Positions 1 to 7,994 of a stretch of 47,900 bases of DNA are shown here, piece after piece; within the stretch, counting starts at the first letter, position 1; the number at the start of each line of letters is the position of its first letter. The stretch comes from Candidatus Bathyarchaeota archaeon. GTDB taxonomy: Archaea; Thermoproteota; Bathyarchaeia; TCS64. Made by a program: the position numbers and the translations under genes. The DNA is taken from NCBI GenBank assembly GCA_020346605.1, contig CP070784.1, positions 438,670 through 486,569 on the forward strand. Direction: 5' to 3'. Under the pieces are notes generated by a model, which searched no databases, was not told where the DNA came from, and saw only the letters and a program-made list of their open reading frames with translations.

Positions 1-55
1 CCTGGGCCACCGATTTTGTCCTATCTGGGCCGTTATCGTTCATATTTGTAACACT

Positions 56-83
56 TATGTCGTAAAGTATATAGCTTTGCCTC
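56..83 (+). promoter_or_regulatory. argG promoter with TATA box and a shared upstream box
   Basis: An archaeal TATA element (GTATATA, 67-73) lies about 55 bases before the argG start, giving an expected transcript start near 95 and a leader of about 30 bases. The 12 bases TATGTCGTAAAG at 56-67 directly precede the TATA and recur exactly at 11842-11853 in front of the amidohydrolase gene. TGCCTC also recurs at the same offset downstream of the TATA. The TATA call is sequence-based; a regulatory role for the shared box is inference. Confidence 0.55.
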
Positions 84-124
84 AGGCCCTTCTTCCCATT
101 CCATCAACAGGAGTACATCAGAAA

Positions 125-1384
125 ATGGCTAAGGAGAAGGTCGTCCTCGCCTATTCGGGCGGTCTTGACACGTCCATGATGCTGAAGTGGATCCAAGAGG
201 AGTATAAGATGGATGTCATCAGCTGCATCTTGGACGTCGGTCAGGGAAAGGACCTGAAAGCGGTCGAGGAGAAGGCGTGGAGCCTAGGCGTCCTAAACCA
301 CTACACGTTCGACGCAAAGGAGGAGTTCGCCAACGGGTACGTCTTCCCGGCCATCAAGGCGAACGCCCTATACATGGGGACATATCCAGTGAGCAGCAGC
401 ATCAGCAGGCCTCTGATCGCCAGCAAGGTAGTCGAGGTGGCCGAGATGGAGGATGCGCAGGCCGTCGCCCACGGGTGCACGGGCAAAGGTAACGATCAGG
501 TGCGGTTCGACCTGACGTTCAAAGCGCTGAATCCCGACCTGAAGGTCATCGCCCCTGTTAGGGAGTGGAAGTTCGACAGGCACAGCCAGATAACCTGGGC
601 GAAGGAGCATGGGGTCCCTGTGCCCGTCACGGCCGACAGCCCGTACAGCATCGACCAGAACCTGTGGGGGCGGAGCATCGAGGGTGGGATACTGGAACAC
701 CCCGATCAGATGGCCCCCGATGACATATGGGAGTGGACCGTCGACGTGAGGGACGCCCCGAACGAGCCAGAGTACATCAAGCTGGGGTTCCACAAGGGTG
801 TGCCCGTCAGCATAGACGGGGTGGACCATGGTCCTGTAGAGATCCTCCAGAAGCTCAACTTGTTGGGGGGACGGCATGGGATCGGCAGGATCGAGCATAT
901 GGAGGATCGCGTCGTCGGCCTGAAGACCCGTGAGACGTACGAGATCCCGGGGGCAGAGATCATACTTACCGCACACGATGACCTTGAGAAGATGGTCTTA
1001 ACGAAGCACCAGAAGAGCTTCAAGTTCCTGGTGGAGGACAGGTGGGCCACGATCGTCTACCAGGGGCTCTGGGTCGACCCGCTGAAGCAGGATCTCGACG
1101 TCTTCATCAACAGCACACAGGAGAACGTGACCGGCACCGTGACCATGAAGCTGTACAAGGGAACGGCCAAGCCGGTGGCGCGCGAGTCGCCGCTCAGCCT
1201 TTACGACTACAACCTGGCCAGCTTCGACATCAACACGCACTACGACCAGGGCGACGCCGTGGGCTTCATCAACCTGTGGGGCCTGCCAAGCGTCTCGGCC
1301 TGGAACCTGAAGAGGAAGATCGCCAAGGAGGGCATCAAGGAGCTGCAGAAGAAGGTCGTCCCTGTGCCCACTGGCGACTTCTAG
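125..1384 (+). CDS. argG: argininosuccinate synthase
   Basis: ArgG (419 aa) joins citrulline and aspartate with ATP to make argininosuccinate, the penultimate step of arginine synthesis, in the cytoplasm. The N-terminal ATP pyrophosphatase motif AYSGGLDTS is at residues 9-17, and the synthetase domain fills the rest; length is normal for the family. An in-frame ATG lies at 77, but the ATG at 125 is preferred because AGGAG (109-113) sits 11 bases upstream and homologues begin at this point. Stop is TAG. argF follows after a 43-base gap in the same direction, so the two probably share a transcript. Recognition is secure; co-transcription is inferred from spacing. Confidence 0.97.
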   Translation: MAKEKVVLAYSGGLDTSMMLKWIQEEYKMDVISCILDVGQGKDLKAVEEKAWSLGVLNHYTFDAKEEFANGYVFPAIKANALYMGTYPVSSSISRPLIASKVVEVAEMEDAQAVAHGCTGKGNDQVRFDLTFKALNPDLKVIAPVREWKFDRHSQITWAKEHGVPVPVTADSPYSIDQNLWGRSIEGGILEHPDQMAPDDIWEWTVDVRDAPNEPEYIKLGFHKGVPVSIDGVDHGPVEILQKLNLLGGRHGIGRIEHMEDRVVGLKTRETYEIPGAEIILTAHDDLEKMVLTKHQKSFKFLVEDRWATIVYQGLWVDPLKQDLDVFINSTQENVTGTVTMKLYKGTAKPVARESPLSLYDYNLASFDINTHYDQGDAVGFINLWGLPSVSAWNLKRKIAKEGIKELQKKVVPVPTGDF

Positions 1385-1427
1385 TCTTACCCCTCTCTTC
1401 CACGTTCTGCCATTGAGGTGACACATT

Positions 1428-2336
1428 TTGCAACTATTGAGCGATTTCGACCTTACAAGGAATGAGATCGAAGAGATTCTAGCTCTTTCCGAAAAGATCA
1501 AGGCGACACCGGCGAAGTACGCCGACGTGATGAAGAACAAGACACTGATCATGCTCTTCGAGCTGGCGTCCTTAAGGACGAGGATCTCCTTCGAGGCGGG
1601 GATGAACATGATGGGAGGCCACGCCATCTTCTACAGCATCGAGGAGGGCAACTTCACGAGGAGCGAGACTCTTGAGGACGGCATCAAGAATCTTAACAAG
1701 TACGTGAACTGCATCATGGCGCGCTTGCTGAAGCAGGAGGACATAGAGCGGATCGGATCCGCTGCTACAATCCCTGTCATTAACGGGATGACCGAAGTCT
1801 ACCACCCCTGCCAGAACCTTGCGGATCTCCTGACCATCAAGGAGTACAAGGGGGATCTTGAGGGGCTGAAGGTCGCCTACGTCGGGGACGGGGGCTGCAA
1901 CACAGCCAACTCGACAATGATAGGCTGCTCTTCAATGGGGATGGATGTGACAGTCATCTGCCCCGATTATCCGAAGTACAGCCCGGCACCCGAGATCCTT
2001 TTGAAGATCAAGGCGCATAATGGCTCGGAGGTCGCAGTCTCCCACGACCCTGTCCAAGGGGTCGCCAACGCCGACGTGATCTACACAGACGTGTGGGTGA
2101 GTGCCGGCATGGAGGAGGAGAAGAAGCAGAGGATGGAAGCCTTCCCACCCTATCAGGTCGACTCCGCGCTCGTTTCCAAGGCTAAACCCGACTGCATCGT
2201 CATGCACTGTCTTCCCGCCCACAGGGGCTACGAGATCACCGAGGGTGTCATGGACTCTGTGCAGTCAGTGGTCTTCGATCAGGCCGGTAACAGGATGCAC
2301 GCCCAGAACGGGCTCCTCTACTGGCTGATGAAGTAG
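1428..2336 (+). CDS. argF: ornithine carbamoyltransferase (variant active-site loops)
   Basis: This 302-aa protein has the two-domain aspartate/ornithine carbamoyltransferase fold and should make citrulline from carbamoyl phosphate and ornithine, feeding argG upstream. Seen motifs: SLRTR at residues 48-52 (carbamoyl phosphate loop, usually STRTR), HPCQNLAD near 126, and HCLPAHRG near 260. The ornithine loop reads WVSAGME near 225 where the family usually has SMG. The start is a TTG with GAGGTG (1415-1420) 7 bases upstream. The loop differences leave room for a related substrate, but the pairing with argG favours ornithine. Stop is TAG. Confidence 0.9.
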   Translation: MQLLSDFDLTRNEIEEILALSEKIKATPAKYADVMKNKTLIMLFELASLRTRISFEAGMNMMGGHAIFYSIEEGNFTRSETLEDGIKNLNKYVNCIMARLLKQEDIERIGSAATIPVINGMTEVYHPCQNLADLLTIKEYKGDLEGLKVAYVGDGGCNTANSTMIGCSSMGMDVTVICPDYPKYSPAPEILLKIKAHNGSEVAVSHDPVQGVANADVIYTDVWVSAGMEEEKKQRMEAFPPYQVDSALVSKAKPDCIVMHCLPAHRGYEITEGVMDSVQSVVFDQAGNRMHAQNGLLYWLMK

Positions 2337-2399
2337 GGGCTTCCCCCATTCTTATTAGACTCCTAATCAGTATTATCAATAGCAAGCAGTGATTTTTAG

Positions 2400-2717
2400 A
2401 TGTCACGTGACGAGGCCCTCGTAGAAATAGTGGACAAGACGTTCTCACTCCCTCCCAAGGTCATCTTGGGATATGCCGAGTTAGGTCAGGCGTTCACCAG
2501 CGGGGATCTTGCAAGGATATGTGACATCTCACGGTCCTCCGCCAAGTTCTACCTCCAGAAGATGCTGGAGCTCAGGTTAGTTACGAAAGTCCCCCACAAG
2601 AGGAAGTACCAGAAGTACGCTAACGCCAACACCTTCTCGAACTGGCTCAAGGATCTCATAAAGTTCGCCGTAGTCCCCCTCGAGACGGGCGGTCTGAACT
2701 TGCCGAGTGAGGAATAA
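2400..2717 (+). CDS. winged helix-turn-helix protein
   Basis: A 105-aa basic protein. Residues about 32-75 read as a winged helix: SGDLARICDISRSSAKFYLQ has the helix-turn-helix pattern, followed by a basic wing (KVPHKRKYQKY). A likely role is DNA binding, as a transcription regulator or nucleoid factor; no ligand or metal site is visible. No strong Shine-Dalgarno precedes the ATG, and a TATA-like stretch lies in the AT-rich 60-base gap after argF, so the transcript may be nearly leaderless. It sits 11 bases before hjc and is probably co-transcribed. Target genes are unknown; adjacent argG/argF are possible but untested. Confidence 0.75.
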   Translation: MSRDEALVEIVDKTFSLPPKVILGYAELGQAFTSGDLARICDISRSSAKFYLQKMLELRLVTKVPHKRKYQKYANANTFSNWLKDLIKFAVVPLETGGLNLPSEE

Positions 2718-2728
2718 GGAGCATCGGC

Positions 2729-3184
2729 TTGTCGCTCAGAGACCTAGCGGACACCAAGCCCAAAAGGGAGAGGTTCACACGTCAGCTGGACCGGAAACAG
2801 GTCAGGAGGATGAAGAAAAGGGGCTACGACGCCGAGCGTGAACTCGTTAAGAAGCTGAGGGACGCGGGCTTCGACGCCCTCAGGGTCCCCGTCAGCGCCC
2901 CCAGTAATGAGCCCCTCCCCGACGTCTTCGCTGTAAAAGACAAGACGATCCTTGCGTGTGAAGTGAAGAGCCAACAAAGGTACGCGTACTTCAAGAGCAA
3001 CCAGGTCTCCAAGCTCCACGAGTTCCTCCAGATCCATCGGATCTACCCCAAGAGGCTGGCGGTGCTTGCGGCCAAGTTCAAGTATAAGGGCTGGGTGTTC
3101 GAGGTGGCTTCCAAGACCGACGATTACTCCCTGAGGATTGGGCAGGGGATGAGCTTCAGAGACCTCTTGAAAGTCGCAGAATAG
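2729..3184 (+). CDS. hjc: Holliday junction resolvase Hjc-like endonuclease
   Basis: A 151-aa nuclease of the archaeal Hjc family, which cuts four-way DNA junctions as a dimer during recombination and repair. The core begins at residue 28 (MKKRGYDAERELVKKL) with the conserved Glu of the first helix, continues through LPDVFAV (metal-binding Asp) and reaches ACEVKSQQ, the E-x-K of the PD-(D/E)XK centre. The first 27 residues are a basic extension. The TTG start at 2729 has AAGGAG about 8 bases upstream; the internal ATG at 2810 has its purine-rich run directly against the codon, so TTG is preferred. Family assignment is strong; junction specificity is inferred. Confidence 0.9.
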   Translation: MSLRDLADTKPKRERFTRQLDRKQVRRMKKRGYDAERELVKKLRDAGFDALRVPVSAPSNEPLPDVFAVKDKTILACEVKSQQRYAYFKSNQVSKLHEFLQIHRIYPKRLAVLAAKFKYKGWVFEVASKTDDYSLRIGQGMSFRDLLKVAE

Positions 3185-3202
3185 TGCATCGAATCTGCCA
3201 GG

Positions 3203-3210
3203 TTTATATA
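3203..3210 (+). promoter_or_regulatory. TATA box upstream of the Lon-family protease
   Basis: TTTATATA at 3203-3210 lies 40 bases before the ATG at 3250, placing transcription start near 3232 and giving a leader of under 20 bases. It marks the protease gene as its own transcription unit, separate from hjc. Confidence 0.6.
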
Positions 3211-3249
3211 ATCTTCTTCGTTTTTCCCCTGTTGTAGGAATGTGAAGTC

Positions 3250-5643
3250 ATGGTAATCGAGCTTTCTCACGAGGAGGCGAGAGGCACTTGCGTGCACGAG
3301 TTCGCCCAGTGCACCTCCTCAGAGGATCTTCCTCCCCTCAAGGAGATCATCGGGCAGGACCGTGCTCTGAGGGCCCTGAAGTTTGGCCTCCAGATACAGG
3401 ACAAGGGGTTTAACATCTACGTAGCTGGGATGCCGGGGACTGGGAGGAAGACGGCCATCATAAACTTCCTCGAGGAGATCGCCAAGGACCGGGCTGTCCC
3501 TCCTGACTGGTGCTATGTAAATAATTTCCAGGATCCTAACAGGCCCAATGCGCTGAAGCTTCCTGCGGGTAAGGGAGCCGAATTCAAGAGGGACATGGAG
3601 GAGTTCGTGTCAGAGTTTAGGAAGTCGCTCTCGACGGCTTTCGAAAGTGACGAGTACACCCAGAGGCGGACGAGCACCCTCAAGGCCCTGGATGACGAGA
3701 GGGAGGCGGTCACGAAACAGGTCAATTCGATGGCGGCGAATGCCGGTTTCCTTCTGCAGAGGTCGCCCATCGGTCTCCTGCTGGTCCCCATAGTCCAGGG
3801 GCGTCCCATCAACGAGCAGGAGTTCACCCAGCTTCCTCCAAACGCACAGGCGGAGATTCAGAAGAGGAGGGGGGCGCTCCAAGAGAGGCTCCGTGGATAC
3901 ATCAGACAATTCAGGGACCTAGAGAAGAAGGCCGACGAGGCGGTGAAGGCGCTCAACAGGAGCGTAGCCACTTTCGCCCTGGAGCCTATCTTCTCCACGT
4001 TGAGGGAGAAGTTCAGCGACTGTAGCGAGGTACTGATCTTCTTGGGGGAGGTCTCCGAGGACATTCTGAACAAACTCCCCGACATTCTCAAGGGCGAACA
4101 GGATCAGCAGAGACAGCTCCAGCTCCCTTTCATGCCGACCGTGATCAGAGGAGACCCAGCGGAAAGGTACAAAGTGAATCTCCTAGTGGACAACTCGAAG
4201 ATCAAGGGGGCACCCGTCGTGATGGAGCTGAACCCCACCTACGCCCGCCTGTTCGGAGGGACGGAGAAGGAAGCCCGTTTCGGCGCCCTAGTGACGGACT
4301 ACACGATGATCACTGGCGGTTCGGCGCACAGGTCAAATGGGGGGTTCCTAGTGGTACCCGTTGAGGGGCTCTTCACGAACCCCATGGTCTGGGAGACGCT
4401 GAAGCTGGCGATCTCCAACGAGAAGCTGGAGATCGAGGAGCCCACTGAGCGGATGGGCTTCATGCTGACGAAGTCCCTCAGGCCGGAACCGATACCCTTC
4501 GACGCCAAGTTGGTCCTAGTGGGGAACCCTCAGGTTTACCAGGTCCTCTACACCATGGACAGGGACTTTAAGGAGCTCTTTAAGGTGAAGGCCGACTTCG
4601 ATACGACGATGGACCGCGACGAGGAGAACGTGATGCAGTACGCCTCCTTCATGTGCACCCTCTGCAATAAGGAGGACTTGCTCCACCTCGAGCCCCAGGG
4701 CATGGCCGCCGTCGTCGAGTACAGCTCGCGGCTAGCAAGTGACAAGAGCAAGCTCTCAACCCAGTTCGCTGAAGTCGCTGACATCATCAGGGAGGCAAAC
4801 TTTTATGCCCGGGAGGATGGAGCGAAGCTCATCACGAGGCAGCATGTGCAGAAGGCGCTGGAGGAGAAGGTCTACAGGTCGAATCTCATTGAGAAGAAGA
4901 TCGACGAGATGATCGCCAAGAATGTACTGCTCATTGAGACCGAGGGCGAGGTAGTGGGACAGGTCAACGGCCTCGCTGTCCTCTCCTTGGGCGACTACGG
5001 TTTCGGAAAACCAAGCAGGATCACCGCAAGCGTGGGCGTCGGCAAGAAGGGAATCATCGATATTGAGAGGGAGGCGGAGATGGGAGGCCCCACACACACC
5101 AAGGGAGTTCTGATCATCAGCGGGTTCCTGAACGACAGATTCGCTAAGGAGGAGCCCCTGAGCCTGACGGCGAGGCTCGTCTTCGAGCAGAGCTACTCCG
5201 GGGTCGACGGAGACAGCGCCTCGAGTACCGAGCTCTATTCCCTCCTCTCGGCCCTGTCGGGCAAACCTATAAGGCAGCACTTAGCCGTGACGGGGTCAGT
5301 AAACCAGAAGGGGGAGGTGCAGGCGATAGGCGGCGTCAACGAGAAGATAGAAGGGTTCTACGAGGTCTGCAAGGCCAAGGGCCTCACTGGCAAGGAGGGG
5401 GTTGTCATCCCCTACAGCAACGTACAGAACCTGATGCTGAAAGAGGAGGTCGTCGAGGTGATCAAGGAGGGCAGGTTCCACATCTACCCCGTGAAGACGA
5501 TAAGCGAGGGCATCGAGGTGCTCACGGGGGTGAATGCTGGGGAGCGCCGCCCAGACGGCAGCTACGAGGAGGGCACCATCAACGATCTCTCCCAGAGGCG
5601 CCTACTTGAGATGGCCGAGAAGATAAAGGAATATAGGGAGTAG
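3250..5643 (+). CDS. Lon-family ATP-dependent protease (AAA_32 type, soluble)
   Basis: A 797-aa AAA+ protease: ATP-driven unfolding coupled to a Ser-Lys peptidase. Walker A GMPGTGRKTA lies near residues 60-69, a long helical insertion follows (about 90-300), and the C-terminal S16 domain carries DGDSASSTE with the nucleophile near residue 655 and GGVNEKIEG with the general-base Lys near 699. There are no membrane segments, so this is not the membrane-anchored archaeal LonB but the soluble Lon-related family (AAA_32 plus Lon_C) better known from bacteria. Likely role: degradation of damaged or regulatory proteins in the cytoplasm. Its own promoter precedes it. Catalytic residues appear intact. 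Confidence 0.92.
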   Translation: MVIELSHEEARGTCVHEFAQCTSSEDLPPLKEIIGQDRALRALKFGLQIQDKGFNIYVAGMPGTGRKTAIINFLEEIAKDRAVPPDWCYVNNFQDPNRPNALKLPAGKGAEFKRDMEEFVSEFRKSLSTAFESDEYTQRRTSTLKALDDEREAVTKQVNSMAANAGFLLQRSPIGLLLVPIVQGRPINEQEFTQLPPNAQAEIQKRRGALQERLRGYIRQFRDLEKKADEAVKALNRSVATFALEPIFSTLREKFSDCSEVLIFLGEVSEDILNKLPDILKGEQDQQRQLQLPFMPTVIRGDPAERYKVNLLVDNSKIKGAPVVMELNPTYARLFGGTEKEARFGALVTDYTMITGGSAHRSNGGFLVVPVEGLFTNPMVWETLKLAISNEKLEIEEPTERMGFMLTKSLRPEPIPFDAKLVLVGNPQVYQVLYTMDRDFKELFKVKADFDTTMDRDEENVMQYASFMCTLCNKEDLLHLEPQGMAAVVEYSSRLASDKSKLSTQFAEVADIIREANFYAREDGAKLITRQHVQKALEEKVYRSNLIEKKIDEMIAKNVLLIETEGEVVGQVNGLAVLSLGDYGFGKPSRITASVGVGKKGIIDIEREAEMGGPTHTKGVLIISGFLNDRFAKEEPLSLTARLVFEQSYSGVDGDSASSTELYSLLSALSGKPIRQHLAVTGSVNQKGEVQAIGGVNEKIEGFYEVCKAKGLTGKEGVVIPYSNVQNLMLKEEVVEVIKEGRFHIYPVKTISEGIEVLTGVNAGERRPDGSYEEGTINDLSQRRLLEMAEKIKEYRE

Positions 5644-5701
5644 GGCGGGTAAAAAATCACTGTTTTTAAGACCCCCTGCTCTTATCTTGGAAGGTCTCAA
5701 G

Positions 5702-6622
5702 ATGTCTGAGGAGCTGTACGATGTCATAATTCTGGGCGGTGGACCCGCTGGCCTCACAGCTGGGATCTACACCAGCCGTCAGGGTCTCAACACTCTCCTT
5801 TTCGAGGGGAAGCAGCTCGGTGGAAGGGCCTGGGGCCCACACAGGATCGAGAACTATCCCGGGTTCCCTGAAGGGCTCACGGGAACAGAACTCACAGACT
5901 TGTTCATAGAGCAGGCCAATAAGTTCGGGGTAGAGATAAAGGCGGAGACAGTCGTCGGCCTCACCGACATGGGAGATGCCAAGATGGTGCTCTCGCGCAG
6001 GGGCGTTTACAGGGCGAGGACAGTGATCATAGCTACGGGTCTTCAGAGAAGGCAGCTGAGCATCCCCGGTGAGCAGGAGTACAAGGGGAGGGGCGTCAGC
6101 TACTGCGTCATCTGCGATGGTCCCTTCTTCGCCGACCAGATCGTAGCGGTCGTCGGATCGGGGAAGGACGCTGTCGAGGACGTCCTCAGGCTCTCGGAAA
6201 CTGCCAAGAGGGTCTACGCGATCCCAGGCAGCGCTGGGTACGCCGGGGACCTCGAGGGCCTCGAAGAGATGAAGGAACGTGATAACGTGGAGATATTCCA
6301 CGGCGTAAACATCTCGTCCATCGAGGGTGGCAACGTCGTCTCTCGGATCACTCTCGAAAACGGTCCCGTAGCTGGTCTAGACGTAGATGGCGTCTTCGTC
6401 ATACTGGACTCTGTCGGGACGGCGGACCTGGTTGGGGATGCTGGCGTGGAGACGGATGAGAGGGGCTGCATCAAAGTCGATAAACACCAAAGGACGAACC
6501 TGGACGGCGTATTCGCAGCGGGGGAGTGCGTCTGCGGTGGTTCTCAGATAGTGGTGGCAGCCGGGGAGGGCGCAAATGCAGGCCTGATGGCGTTCAGGTA
6601 CGTCAGATCGGTGAGAAAGTGA
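5702..6622 (+). CDS. trxB: thioredoxin reductase-like flavoprotein
   Basis: A 306-aa FAD/pyridine-nucleotide disulfide oxidoreductase of the low-molecular-weight TrxB type. The FAD motif ILGGGPAGLTAGIY is at the N-terminus, the redox disulfide CVICDG at about residues 135-138, the dinucleotide motif VVGSGKDAVED near 150, and the second FAD contact as AAGECVCGGSQ near 275. The usual basic HRRxxFR element that selects NADPH is absent; the stretch reads IPGSAGYAG, so NADH or another donor is possible. The ATG at 5702 is chosen over an upstream in-frame TTG because GGAAGGT precedes it. The CPHC protein 71 bases downstream is its probable electron acceptor. Confidence 0.92.
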   Translation: MSEELYDVIILGGGPAGLTAGIYTSRQGLNTLLFEGKQLGGRAWGPHRIENYPGFPEGLTGTELTDLFIEQANKFGVEIKAETVVGLTDMGDAKMVLSRRGVYRARTVIIATGLQRRQLSIPGEQEYKGRGVSYCVICDGPFFADQIVAVVGSGKDAVEDVLRLSETAKRVYAIPGSAGYAGDLEGLEEMKERDNVEIFHGVNISSIEGGNVVSRITLENGPVAGLDVDGVFVILDSVGTADLVGDAGVETDERGCIKVDKHQRTNLDGVFAAGECVCGGSQIVVAAGEGANAGLMAFRYVRSVRK

Positions 6623-6693
6623 GCGCTGTAGGACACCGACACTCAGCGTCAACCTTTTATCGGCTTCAGATCCCATATTTGCGAGGTGTGTAG

Positions 6694-6960
6694 ATGGTCA
6701 AGATCGAGGTCTACTTCTCACCAATCTGCCCTCACTGCCCCGGCGCCAAGAGCCTCATAACCAAGGTCGCGTCCAAGTTCGACGGCAAGGTCAAAGTGGA
6801 GGAGATCAACACCTTCACGGAGGAGGGCATGAAGAGGGGTATGGCAAACAATGTGATGGCAGTTCCCACCGTCTTCATCGACGGAGAGCAGAAGTTCGTC
6901 GGCTATCCATTCAGCGAGGAGGACCTCGAAGCCTCCATACGGACCGCCCTATCGCGATAG
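6694..6960 (+). CDS. thioredoxin/glutaredoxin-fold redox protein (CPHC)
   Basis: An 88-aa minimal thioredoxin-fold protein. The N-terminal strand leads into SPICPHCPGAK, with the CPHC redox pair at residues 11-14, and the cis-Pro is in AVPTVFIDG. Size and motif match archaeal glutaredoxin-like thioredoxins that are reduced by TrxB and pass electrons to protein disulfides in the cytoplasm. GAGGTG (6682-6687) precedes the ATG by 6 bases. Placement straight after the reductase supports a reductase/substrate pair. Specific target proteins cannot be told from sequence. Confidence 0.92.
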   Translation: MVKIEVYFSPICPHCPGAKSLITKVASKFDGKVKVEEINTFTEEGMKRGMANNVMAVPTVFIDGEQKFVGYPFSEEDLEASIRTALSR

Positions 6961-7003
6961 TGCTAATAAAGACCGTCTTTCATCTTCCTATGAGGTGCTC
7001 CTT

Positions 7004-7933
7004 TTGCCGGGTGAAGACGAGATCCTCGACATCCTCGAGTCGGTGAATAAAAGCGTCGTCCACATAAACACGGTCAGGGTCGTGCGCGATTACTATCACA
7101 GGACGATGCCCCTGCAGGGCTCAGGTAGCGGTTTCACACTAGAGCCTGAAGGCTACATCGTCACCAACGCACACGTGGTCAGGCAGGCCAGGAAGATCGG
7201 CGTCGTCCTCTGGGACAACAGGCCCGTAGAGGGGACGATCATGGGCCTCTGCAGGAGCATTGACGTCGCCCTGGTGAAGATAGAGGCCGATGGGCTCCCA
7301 TCGGCGCGTCTCGGGGACTCAGACGAGCTTCGGGTAGGGCAGCGGGTCTACGCCATAGGCAACCCCTTCGGGCTTGTGGGCGGCCCCACGGTGACCTCAG
7401 GGGTCGTTAGCGCCTTGGACAGGTCCATCCAGAGCAGAACTGAGTCGTTTACGGGATTGGTCCAGACGGACGCGGCCATCAACCCCGGCAACAGCGGAGG
7501 GCCCCTCGTTGACACGGAGGGGAAGGTCGTTGCGATAAATACCGCCGTAATACCCTACGCCCAGGGCATTGGCTTCGCCATCCCGATAAACACCGCCATG
7601 GAGTGCGTCCAACAGATCAAGACCAACGGAAGGGCGATGCGCTCCTGGGTCGGGGTCTACGGAGTCACGGTCACCCCCCAGGTCGCTTCGTACTACAACC
7701 TGGGAGTGGACCGGGGCGTCTTGGTCACCAACGTGGTTCAGGGGAGCCCAGCCGAGAAGTCCCGGCTCACCTCGGGGGACGTCATCACGGCCATAGACAG
7801 AGCCCACGTTCGGAGTACTCAGGACCTGAAGAGGGAGATCGACGGGAAACGTGTCGGCGAAAGGATTGAGCTCGTCATCGTCCGAGGGCGTGAGAGGGGG
7901 ACAATCCAACTCATCATAGAAGGCAGCCCGTAG
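7004..7933 (+). CDS. htrA: HtrA/Deg-family serine protease with one PDZ domain, no signal peptide
   Basis: About 309 aa: a trypsin-like protease domain plus one PDZ domain (about residues 205-300). The triad is visible: His in TNAHVV near 56, Asp in SIDVALVKI near 87, Ser in NPGNSGGPLVD near 164. Bacterial HtrA proteins are usually periplasmic or anchored, but this one starts directly with an acidic helix and has no signal peptide or membrane segment, so a cytoplasmic quality-control role is likely. The TTG at 7004 is preferred over GTG at 6995 because the GTG is part of GAGGTG, which sits 6 bases before the TTG. Stop is TAG. Confidence 0.92.
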   Translation: MPGEDEILDILESVNKSVVHINTVRVVRDYYHRTMPLQGSGSGFTLEPEGYIVTNAHVVRQARKIGVVLWDNRPVEGTIMGLCRSIDVALVKIEADGLPSARLGDSDELRVGQRVYAIGNPFGLVGGPTVTSGVVSALDRSIQSRTESFTGLVQTDAAINPGNSGGPLVDTEGKVVAINTAVIPYAQGIGFAIPINTAMECVQQIKTNGRAMRSWVGVYGVTVTPQVASYYNLGVDRGVLVTNVVQGSPAEKSRLTSGDVITAIDRAHVRSTQDLKREIDGKRVGERIELVIVRGRERGTIQLIIEGSP

Positions 7934-7976
7934 TCGTCGATAGCCTTTTCCCGATTGAGGATAAGGAGGTTACGAT

Positions 7977-7994
7977 TTGGAGGGTTGCGTGTGA
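7977..7994 (+). promoter_or_regulatory. possible five-codon mini-ORF overlapping the enolase start
   Basis: A strong AAGGAGGT (7963-7970) is followed 6 bases later by an out-of-frame TTG. The frame reads Met-Glu-Gly-Cys-Val and stops at TGA 7992-7994, which overlaps the enolase GTG start (7991-7993). The enolase GTG itself is about 20 bases from this ribosome site. Translational coupling through the mini-ORF is inference; misplaced spacing or a sequencing error are alternatives. Confidence 0.3.
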
